From Agrostemma githago (Eukaryota; Streptophyta; Magnoliopsida; Caryophyllales; Caryophyllaceae): a DNA stretch of 64,000 bases. Where the stretch lies: contig OY288257.1 of the NCBI GenBank assembly GCA_958450325.1, positions 31,080,771 to 31,144,770 on the forward strand, in the 5' to 3' direction. This document shows positions 12,201 through 24,200 of the stretch, piece by piece (the stretch's first letter is position 1; each line of letters begins with the position of its first letter). The position numbers and the translations under genes are program-made. Below the pieces are notes generated by a model, which had not been told where the DNA came from, made no database searches, and saw only the letters and a list, made by a program, of their open reading frames with translations.

Positions 12201-15200
12201 CAAGTTTTCAATCAATAATAACAACCGTTCTGCTTACGACTTGTCTCTTTCAAATTCTGCTTTTAAAAATGTTTTATGCTATGACATTGAGAAATCAAAC
12301 GAACAGGTACCCTTACCTCCGCATCTGATCGAGCAACTAGAGCAAAGGGAATCCCGGAACCCGGTGATCGAAGAAACCGAGTCCATAAATGTGGGAACAA
12401 CCTTAGAGCCTCAAACACTTAAGATAGGGTTATCCTTAGATCCCGAGGAGAAACAACAGTTCATAAACCTCCTCCAAGAGTTCAAGGATGTCTTCGCATG
12501 GTCCTACAAGGACATGCAGGGGATAGACCGGGAAATAGCCAAGCACCACATACCAATTAAAGACGGGTGCAAACCGGTCAAACAAAAGCTTCGTCGGATG
12601 AGGCCCGAGTGGTCTCTCAAGGTAAAAGAAGAAGTCGACAAACAATTCAAAGCCGGCTTCATACAAGTGTCCGAATATCCGGACTGGGTGGCAAACATCG
12701 TGCCGGTTCCTAAAAAGGACGGTAAGGTGCGGGTATGTGTAGATTTTCGGGATCTTAACAAGGCAAGCCCGAAAGATGATTTTCCGTTACCACATATCGA
12801 CATACTGGTAGATAACACGGCCGATCATGCCCTTCTATCATTCATGGACGGGTATGCCGGGTATAATCAAATCAAGATGGCGGAAGAAGACATGAGTAAG
12901 ACTACCTTCACCACACCTTGGGGTACCTACTGCTATACCGTCATGCCTTTCGGTCTCATATCAGAGGACCGCTACCACTTTATTGCACGACATGATGCAT
13001 AAAGAGGTAGAAGTTTATGTAGACGACATGATCGTCAAATCCAAAGAACGGGACGGTCACATCACCGCCCTAAGAAAATTTTTCACCCGATTGCGCAAAT
13101 ACAACATGAGGTTAAACCCTCAAAAGTGCAGTTTCGGGGTAACGTCAGGCAAATTACTGGGTCATATCGTTAGCCAACGAGGTATCGAAGTCGACCCAGC
13201 TAAAATCAAAGCCATTACCGAGATGCAACCTCCTAAAACCGAAAAAGAAATAAGGGGATTCCTCGGGAAAGTCCAGTACATCAGTCGGTTCATTTCCAAA
13301 CTAACCATGGTGTGTGAACCAATTTTCAAGAAACTGAAAGTGGGAGAACGGGTACTATGGGATGACAAGTGCCAAATTGCTTTCGACAAGATCAAGGAAA
13401 TTCTGTCTGCTCCGCCAGTCTTAATGCCACCTCAACCCGGTTTGCCTCTGTCGTTGTACCTAACGACGACCGAGACAGCCATGGGGGCTATGCTGGCTCA
13501 GACAGTTGACTCCGAAGAAAGAGCCATTTACTACATCAGCAAGAAGTTTTTAGAGTATGAGTGCAAATATACCATGCTCGAAAAGACGTGTTTGGCTCTA
13601 GTTTGGGCTACCAAGAAACTCCGACATTATATGCTCAGTTACGAGGTCCATGTGCTATCCAAGATGGACCCGATCAAATATATCTTCGAAAAGCCCGTTC
13701 TCAACGGCCGAATCTCTAGATGGACTCTAATGCTGGCAGAGTTCGACTTAAAGTTTGTACCGTTAAAGGCTATTAGAGGTCGGGTAGTAGCTGAATTTCT
13801 CGCCGATAGCCCGATAACCGAAGAAGGACACACCGACACTTGGTCCTTCCCAGACGAAGATATTTTCCATACTGATACTGAAACATTGGATTTATACTTC
13901 GACGGTGCATCTAATTTTCGAGGGTTCGGAGTTGGGATCCTCCTAATTTCACCAAAAGGGGAACATACTCCCGTCTCCATCAAACTGGACTTCGATGTTA
14001 CCAATAATGCAGCAGAGTACGAAGCGTGCATTTACGGGCTACAAGCCGCCGCCAATCTGGGGATTACAAATCTCCGGGTACATAGTGACTCATCCTTGGT
14101 CATTAACCAAGCACTTCAAAAATGGAAAACTCGAAATGCAAATCTCGTGGCCTACCAGGCACGAGTACGGGATCTCGAGAAACAATTCCAAAAGGTAGAA
14201 TACATATATCTGCCCCGGGAAGAAAATCAGTTCGCAGATGCACTCTCAAAATTGGCATCTTTACTGAATATTCCCGACAACGTGGCTAGTATGCCAATTT
14301 GCGTCGAAAGACGGTCCGAGCCAGCATACATCTGCGACATTGAAGACATTGAGTTAACTGATCCCGAACCATGGTACCAAGCTGTGTTAAAACACCTGAC
14401 AAACGGAGAATATCCTCCCGGGATGGAAGGTCGAGCCAAGAAAGCCTTACGGAGGCTAGCCACCCAGTTCATCCACACCGACGACGGACAACTGTACAAG
14501 AAAACGGCACAGGGGGCTCTTCTCCTTTGTGTTGACAAGTATAAGGCTGAAAAGGTTATTGCCGAAGTACATGATGGTGAAAATGGCCCACATATGAATG
14601 CCCACATGCTGGTCCGGAAAATCATGAGGCTCGGTTATTATTGGAATACCATGGAAGCCGATTGCCGGTCGTATGTCAAACATTGTCATAACTGCCAAAT
14701 CTTTGGCAATGTGCAACATATGCCGTCATCGCTACTCTATACCATGACGTCACCCTGGCCATTCTCAACGTGGGGTATCGACATAATCGGGAAAATAAAT
14801 CCCTCGGGTACCGGTGGGCATTGCTTTATTTTGGTAGCTATCGACTATTTCACCAAATGGGTCGAAGCTGAATCATATCGCATTCTCACTGCTAAACATG
14901 TCGCAAAGTTCATCCAAAACAAGATAATATGTCGATATGGGATTCCCTCTGAATTTATCAGTGATCATGGGACTCATTTCCAAGCCGAGACTGCGGCCCT
15001 GCTGACGAAATATAAAATCCAAAGGCATACTTCCTCGCCTTACCGTCCCCAAACAAATGGAGCAGTAGAGGCGGCTAACAAAACAATTGTCACCATACTC
15101 AAAAAGATGGCTGATAATTACCGGGACTGGCCCGACAAAATACCTTTTGCCCTATGGGGATATCGAACGTCAATTCGCACCGCAACCGGGGCGACACCAT

Positions 15201-18200
15201 ATTACCTAACCTACGGGATGGAGGCAGTCCAACCAGTCGAGCTGGAGGTACCGTCCCTCAGAATTCTGCTAGAAAGCCAAGTACCCGAAGCTGACTGGGT
15301 TCGAGCACGATATGACTCACTGGTTCTACTAGACGAGCGACGGTCTCGTGCCCTCAATAATATCCAAATCTACCAGAAGAGGATCCAACGGGCCTTCAAC
15401 AAGAGAGTAAGGCCCAGACACATCAAGGAGGGCGATCTAGTCCTTAAGTCAATCCGGGCCCTACTGCCAGTTGACCCGAGGGGAAAATTCAAACCCAATT
15501 GGGCTGGGCCATATCTGGTGAAAAAAATCCTATCGGGGGGAGCAGTGATGCTGACGGACCTTGACGGGAATGAGTTTGTCAACCCAACCAACCTGGACCA
15601 GCTGAAGCGTTACTACCCTTAGCCATTTCTCAATGTCATTAGCAAATTTTATCAATATCATTTTTTTTACAAAAAGCAAGTCAATTAGCTAGAATTATTT
15701 ATTCTACTGTCGTAAACATCTTGAACCAATAGTCTTGGTGTAATTCGAGATTGCAAATTTTCCATGCCTGAACTACGTTTGGTTTGATTCTGCTAATCGC
15801 GGATACGTAGACAACCCCTCAAAAGGGTACAACCAATGCAATCAAGAAAAGACAGGAGCGGTTTAATAATAAACTTCTTTTATTAATTCAAAAAAAAATT
15901 CTCGACAAACTCGGGAAATTACAAAATGCAGGAATCAAAAAAAATATATACACAAAAAAGGGCACAATAAAAAATAATAATAATACTTAAATAATAATAA
16001 AGCTAAAGGACTCGGCACTTAGGGCATCTTGCCCTTCCCTTTGTCCTTAGCCTCCTTAGTCGTCCACTGACGACGACGCGGAGGGGAGCGTTCCCGAATT
16101 ACCACAACTTCTCTAGCTCGGGCTCGAGTGTTTGAGCCCGACTCCCCTGTCATATCAATGGGCCCAAGTCGAGCCCTGACGGGCTCAGGGAGCCGGTCAC
16201 GCGGACCAAGTCGGTCCCGGACCGCCAACCTCGGCCCAAGTCGTCGTTCCAAGTCAGTCTGCCCTCGAGTGCTGCTAGAACCGACCTCCTTAGATCGAGT
16301 CTTAGTTTGTGACTTAAGACCCGATTCTCCCCGGACTGTGGTCTCAGGAATGTGTTCCCCGGTGAAGAAATCCCTGTTGTCCTTCGCCGACTCACGCTGA
16401 ACCAATTCGATGGCCTCATCAACCTTCAAGGCCTTTCGAGCTTCCTCGGACTCTTCAGAAGTCCACTTCTGATAAGCCCGTGACACCCAAGCGGATTGGC
16501 AAGGGCTAGGTACCGTCCATGTGGGACGAGTGAACCATCGTTGCAACCAAGTGTCGCACATAGCGTCCGTCAATTGGAGCGGGACGCTGATAATGGCTTC
16601 CGTCTCAGGGATGCGCTGAGACGAACCGAACTGCCTTAGGAGACGGTCCGGATAAATGTGAACTGTCCCGTCTAAGGACAAGATCGTCAGATACCGGGCT
16701 TGGTCTCTCTTAGCCAACCCGGTCAACTTCGAGAGAAACCACCAAGCGACGGTCCACCTGATCAAGGGACCCCCGTGAAACACCAACTCCTCGTCCCAGT
16801 AAGCTCGATCTATCCGATGACTCGAGCTTATTTTCCGCCTTCGGGAGCTAATCTGACTGCTCCGGTAATTGGGGATGCTTGGAGGGGTCTCTATGATTGA
16901 TAACCGCTCCGACAGCCATATCTGAAAAGCATACACAAGCTTCGTAAGCCATTGAGTGATCCGCTACAGCCCACTCGACCGAGTACAGCAGCTGACTCGA
17001 TCGAGTAAGCCTGTCAAAAACAGGCAGTAGCCCAGTACGAGTGTCACTCGATCGAGTGACAGGTCCACTCGATCGAGTGACTTACGAGAATCAGAAAATT
17101 CGCGCGAAACGTGAAAAAAAAAAATAAATAAAAAAAAAACGAGGTGCATACTTGAAGAAAACGGGTACTCCCCATCAACCGTCGGGTCGGGTCGAGCCGT
17201 CTAGCATCCAGACCCGCAATGATCTCCCTAGTGGCTAGCCAAGCAGGGCTATGACCAGTCTCCATCTGGTCAACCACTCCGATCAGCCTAATTTGACCCA
17301 TGCATGAGTCAAGTTCCATCAACCCTTCGAAGACATAGTAGTGCAGCATGCAAAAGGCGAATGCCCTACGCCTATGAGCAGGGGTGGCCCTCACGTCCCG
17401 TGGGTTCATGAACTTATCAGCCAGGTCAAATAGGGAAACGGTATCCCCCTGCACCATTCGGTTTGCCTCAGCATGAGACAAACCCAAAAACTCCCTTAAT
17501 CTCCTCCTCGGATCCGGGTAGAATGGGGGAATGGCAGGCTGAATAGCAAGACCCCAGCCGCCTATGGCCGCAATTTCCTCGGGCAAAGGACACATCTCGC
17601 CCCTCGGGAATGCAAACACGTGATGGGTGGTGTCCCAAAACGACAGACAGGCATCCAGAAAGTGCGAATCCACTATCAGACGTTGAAAAGGGAATAAATT
17701 GACTATCCCCATCTGAGTCAGCCGGACCTTCTCCTCGTCCCGAAAGTATTGGGACCAGGCGAGAAGCATAGCCGTTAAATGATCGATACCCATAGCAGAG
17801 ATTCCTAACTTTCTTGAAAGTCTAAAAGATTTTGAGAAGGAAAAAAAGAGTTTGAGTTGGAATGTAAAAAGCTGAAGCAGGGATTCTCCTATTTATAATG
17901 AGGAAACCCAACAGAAAACCTAACTACCCTGCCTCCTCAGCAAGCTGGGCCCTGTGCGCACGCATGCCTGATTTCAAATTAGAACCCAGAATAGGAATCA
18001 AGCTGTCCCGAGCTTTCCTAAGAGTCTCCCATTCTTTTTTGTGATAAAACTTCTTCGCGATAAAAATTCTTTTCAAAATTTTGTCCTTTCAAAAAAAATT
18101 CAATCTTTTTCTCCCCAGCGAGAGTCAACATTTTACCTATGTGTTACATACAAGTTGTTATGTGTCAGCATACAGGTACACCCCAGACTTCAAGAAGCAA

Positions 18201-21200
18201 GTCCCCGCGAAACTATTTAATTTCCCCAATGGAGTCAACTTTTCCCCGGTGTGCTACATCCAAAGTGCGATGTGTCGGCAAACGGGTACACCTACTCCCC
18301 AGAAGAGGCAGGCTTTACTCCCCACGGAGCATCATCATCAGCTCAAATGCGACCCAAGGCTTCAGAAGCAAGCCCGAACAGCTCATATACTTCCCCAGCC
18401 GAATGCCCGAGGCGGCATTTTTCCCGAAAAGATACGGGATGGGCCCACATATAGTCGCGCCCAGGACTTATGCTACAAGTCTGACTCCCCCCGAAGCTAT
18501 CATCGTCAGGACAGGTATGACCCTCTGCTTATGGCTGGCGAGCCCTTCACGCGAGTCTACTGGACTATAAACGACCCGACCGGAAGTCTACCAGGTCTTA
18601 GCGGGCTTGGTAGCTACTCTGACTTTCGCCTTGTCCAAGCCTCAGTCAGAGTGGGGGCTCTGTAGACACCCGCATTTTGACTGCCACGTGTCTATGGTAG
18701 TCTCCGAAAAACACCCGATGATGATTGGACGTTAACGTGACTTAGTATACTCGGATTTGGGCTCGAAATTCATAATATCCGACATGGACTTTTAGCGGAG
18801 TAAAAATCTCACAAAACAGACCTCAAATCCAGGCCCAGTGGGTCATTCCGAGTCAAATAAGACTAATTTGGGCCAAAACCGACACCAAAAATATTTCTCG
18901 TCTTTTGGCGACCGGGTCAAAACCCGGTCAAAGGCGAAACCGTCTCATAAATCGGCTAAGATCAGTTGGCGCATAAATTTGAATTCAAAAAAACAAACAA
19001 AACTAACAAAGACCAAGTCTTCCTTATTTTTCTCACCCAACTGATCCACTCGATCGAGTGGATTGACCCACTCGGTCGAGTGGAGCCCTTTTATCCGGGT
19101 TAGGCCCATTTGCGAAGGCACTCGATCGAGTGCACTAGGGCCACTCGATCGAGTGCCTCTAGGTCGAGGGGTGAAGTCTATAAATACCGCTTCACCCCCA
19201 TGCATTTTCAGACTTTTATGATCAGCTTTTCACCACCTTTTGCCCTACATTTTCAGCCATATTCCAACCCTACATCCCACCTTACAAACCTTAGAAACCC
19301 TAAGTCAAACACATCAAAAAACCGAGTTCTAGTCCCTCGATAAACCGACGTAACACGCACGCACATCCATACACACCATAACTCACGTACGTCCTCGATA
19401 CTCTCAAGCCGTGCCGCTATTTACGAGTCCATTTCCGAGGTCCTATACTAGCATGTATGTTGAGGGTGTCCTAATTTCTCTTTCGATCTTCATTTATTCC
19501 GTCATTTTGTTTATTTTTATTGTATTGTAGTCATGATCATCACAACACTAACACTAACATTTTTGCATTTTTATATCTTTGTTTTATATCATTTTATCGT
19601 CGTTTACATTATTAATACCGTGTATATGTAAACTAGTATCAAAATCAGTTTTAAAACGTTTGACTACGATGATCACTTTTGGTCCGTCTAATCCCTTTAC
19701 GAGCAACGACGGAGGTGGAGCCCTTTCGAGGAGCCCCGCCCCAATGTACTCAAGGGCGTGACGAGATCGTGATCCGTCGTAGTTGAACGAATTTAATCCC
19801 CTTTCCATAATTGGTACGAAACCCGTTGACACGAAAACCGACATCACATAACCCGAAAGGGTTAGTTCCGATGTCGTGACGTAGAGGGATACATTTCGTC
19901 ACCAATTCAAAATTTCCTAATCTAACGTAAAACATTTTCATAAAATCCCGATGACGGTATTATAATCGCTCATATACGATTATAATCTTGGAGGTCGCAC
20001 TAAGTACGAATCATGTGATATTCGTACTTGGTTAGGCCGACTATCGATTTCAAGTCATAAAACGAGGCGAGTTACCTCTCGTACAGGGGGCACTCGATCG
20101 AGTGCCATAGGCCACTCGATCGAGTAGCACCCCAAAAAGTGGTCAGTAGCCACGCTAATGACACACTCGACCGAGTCAGTCAATGACTCGATCGAGTGGG
20201 TCTCATAACACGCAAACCCGAGGGCTTGGACACATATTTCGAGCCCCGTTCCTTATCGACTTTAGACCATTGCATGACCCTCCTCATTTTTCAAAACCTA
20301 CACATCACGACACGTAGAACGACTTTGACCACTTTGACGTGATAAGTCGGGACAAGACTACGGGATGTGAGATTAGGCTAGTAATACGCCACAGTCTCAT
20401 ATTTCCGTCCTTCGTTTAATACGTAACATAATACGTATTTAAGCGGGGTTAGTCCATCTACATATTTCGCGGTCTAGCTTTCATACGGGTCCGTTCTACC
20501 TTTATTTTATGTTATTTCGTTTATGTTGTATTGTGAATTCCGGGGTTGTATTTCCGCCCGCGTAACTTGTACACTTTTTATTTCCTTTCGAGCTTCATTT
20601 ATTTTATTTGCTTTTACGCTTTATAAATGAACCTCGCATGCTAAACCATTTCGACCAATAATAAGATGCATTAAATGACGTAGTTAACGCAAAATTCGCA
20701 TGCTTAGTCAAAACGTTGTTTGCATATCATTTAATTATTTTACTAGCGCGCGTATCACGAACACGAACGATGTCTTAGTAGAGGCCGCCATGTGCGGGCG
20801 GGGTTGGGTGTCCTTAGTGGGCTTCCCAACACGTACCCTCACCCCTTACTCAGAACCTTTGGTTTCCGGATGTCCGAAACCCTTGGCGCACGAGAGTCAT
20901 TCTTTACACGATTACCGGTATAGATGGTATCGGTATCGCAATGCAAAGGGACGAGCCCCATAAACTCTGAAATCGGAGTGGGCTTACTTTGTGTATAGCC
21001 CATGACGACATAGAGTGGGCTCGTATGGTTCCGAATAACCACAAAATTCGGTGGCAACTCCATTTTGACTTAAATTTCGAATCCGAGAACAATCTTACCA
21101 CGAGATTCATTCACCTACCCAAACCCGCGCTTCGCCGCGTCGGGGTGGACCTACGTCATGTCCACACTACCTCACATATATTCAACATATGGTAGGTTTC

Positions 21201-24200
21201 CAATGAATGAGAGGGAGTATTATTCCCTCTAAATCTTCACAATTGCCCCATATTCTACTTTAGGCCTAATTTTAGAATTCCCTGAGTTCTATTGTGAACA
21301 TGGTTTGTGTGGGCATATTTCATTGGTGCGATGGTAACACCTACCTCCCCACTCAGAGTCTCTTGCATTTCTTAATCATAGTGCCGAAATTAAATGGGAC
21401 AATCTTTAAGGTTAGAGGGAGTAATCTGTAAGAACTTGTATATGGAGTATAATTAATCGTCAATACTAGTTTTTTTCCCTTTTTATTACTTAGAGGGAGC
21501 CACAAACCCACAAGGATATTTGTGATGCTCATATGTTTTACCCCAGGGAATGAATAACCATAACACTCCTCAATAATTTATCCGATCAATTTGAAGACAC
21601 ATCAGTTTCACCTAAAATGCTGACCTCATAAAATAGGGCACTGTTTGACCCTAACGACCCATCCATAAAAGCCTTGACACCCCCAAGGTAAAGCCACTGG
21701 CTAACAACACCACCTGTCCTCTTCTTGAGCTCCTGATGCATGTAACACACATAAGACTACAATAAAGGTGTTCAAGACAAAAATTAAACAAACAGTTAGA
21801 GAAAATGTAACGGTACTCACAGCCAAGCGCGACCAAGTTTCTATTGGAAAAAACAAACACACTCTAATTATCTTATTCCCAGACTTTGTTGCCCAACTAT
21901 AGATATCTGCAGAAATGAATGGACATATATCAGTATAACTTACTACACACCTTTCCTGATATTTACAGCACAGCATATCTAAAATTTATTTTATGTCGCA
22001 ATACTGATCTACATTCTTTATTTAGAATCACCATTATTAGTTTACTGCAGCAAATACAGTTGGAAAGAACTCTCTATCCATGTGGAGTTCAAGTGGAAGA
22101 ATAACCACACGCATGGCATTAAATAAAGGCTCACATCGTATATCATGGCTATTTTGTAACGAATCTGAAAGCAACCATTTTTTGAGGGGGCATAACTGCA
22201 TAAGCCACAGGCCCATAACTGATCCGACATCAGGGAAGAAACCAATATTTAAATACCACCAGTCTACAGCATATGTTATTAACTGATCCAAGAAGTATGA
22301 AAAGCTGAAACTCAATCACTTCCCCGAAATTTGGCATTCAAGTCGAGTCTGAGACATTTTATCAATTTATGAAGAGCTTGGAAGTGATGAATAAAGGCTC
22401 TAAAAATCGAACAATCATAAATATAAACTAAATCAATGCCTGAAAAATAAGATTATGTGTTAATTTTATGTATCCTTCCGATAAGCTAATACATGTAAAA
22501 TCTTGCCATGGTGACTCTGTTGAAGCGCCAGGAAAATATCTTCCCATATCAACCACTGTTGTCACTCCTTTTGTCAAAGCATAATTGCTAGCCCGTAACA
22601 ATCCTTCCCTCCTTTCATCAATGGAAGGTTGTGGGACAAATTGAAGTATCAATTGCATTGCACCATCTATCAATAGTCCAGTAGGCTCTGTATGACGGAA
22701 AGGTAAGTATTTTTTTACTATGTTCAAGAGAATGTGTTTCTAGCACAAAAGAGGAAGGGGGAAAAAAGTAGTCCAATGACTATCTAGTTAAAAATAATTG
22801 AGATCGCAGACTCACTCATATAACGCTCAATGCTATTGTAGTAAATTAAAGGTTTTTTCTCAAAGGAGTACCTAACGTTGGAGCTAGTTGGCCCAAAGAC
22901 AACATTTAAAGATACCCGATACTTATCTTCATTGTTGACAAGTACCATTTGACAACTTCCGCCAAAAAATAAGATGGAAAATAAGACTTTTTTGTAGTTA
23001 AGTCCTATAATCACAGTTTTAAATTTCAGATGCGGTCGTGGTAACGATGACACGGAATTGCCCTCGACTCAACCGTTCACTCTATGCCGCGGTTATAACG
23101 ATCGTCGGTGATATTTATTGTGCCGGCTTTTGTAGATATTTTATCATCTTTATTGTCTTTGATATAAAGTGCACTACAAAAAAGTTTGGTCTCGGGATGG
23201 ATATTGCGAGGGGGGAAAAATTCGTTGCAAAAAAAATGTTGCTACAGATTTACTACTAAACATGAAATTTGCGATGGTTTTCCGACGTGCATGCTATTCC
23301 AACGAATCGCACAATTGATTTATTAAGGCACCACAACTCTGCGATGGTTTTGTGACAGACGGATTAGTTACACATAATCTACGACGGATTTGTCACAGAT
23401 TGGTTACTTACCAATGGCTTTGCGTCGAACCTTTTCATAAGCTAGCACAAATATTGAGTAGCTAAAGTAACACTCCCTCCAGTTTTAAATTTTCGGCCCA
23501 TTGCCTTTTGCACAGAAATTAAGAAATTATAAAGTATCGATAAAGAGATAAATGATGATAAAATTTTGGTGACAAGGCACAAATGACCCATTAAACTTAA
23601 GGTAATGTAATGTTAGTTAATACAATGACAAAATGTGTAAATAATAAAATAACAGTAAGGACAATCAATCAATCAATATTTTATTAATAAAGCAGAAATT
23701 TTTCGAGTGATATGATTGGTCCGTAGCATTAAAACTCAATTTTATATATTAATAAAGTTTTTTCCATGATTTAATATTATTTTAGTCGTGCACATATTAA
23801 ACATATGATTAGGAGTTTGAATGGGTTAGCATAATTAGAGAGTCCAAGTTTTATAAACTACCTAATTAAAAATAGAAAAAAAAAACAGTCCTATCACACC
23901 TAAGAATCAAGCAATATTAGATTTTTATAAAAAAAACAATCATACTACATCTCCGATCAAAAAATTAACATTATATAAACACTTAATTATCAACTCAAGA
24001 CACCACAAAAATTGAACAGAGACAGCGTGGAACACGTAGTCAATTCTGTTTGATAATTTATTTTGATATTATTTTTATTATTTATCACCCTCTAAAAATA
24101 TTAGAAATTCTAAAAATATAAAATTAAAATTTTGAATTTTTTTGAATAATTAATAATAAAAATAAAATTATTATTATTATTATTATCCGGATTATTATAA

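Larger units (their letters stand above)
5474..21166 (+). mobile_element. Tat-lineage Ty3/gypsy LTR retrotransposon (Ogre/Retand type)
   Basis: A complete 15.7-kb element. The target duplication CTACC is exact at 5469-5473 and 21167-21171. LTRs start TGTAGACACC and end TGTCCACA, with a tRNA-Arg primer site at 7982 and a polypurine tract before 18661. Lineage evidence is the tRNA-Arg primer, a second archaeal-type RNase H after a degenerate first one, and an extra antisense ORF between pol and the 3' LTR; all are known Tat features. About 20 LTR differences seen by eye in 2.5 kb imply a recent insertion. It is not autonomous as it stands because the RT frame is broken at about 12955. Confidence 0.95.

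Noticed and set aside
18081..18665. Open frame of 194 codons before the Tat 3' LTR
   Set aside because: Three overlapping frames are open here, no domain is recognisable, and the region includes a direct repeat that explains the openness.
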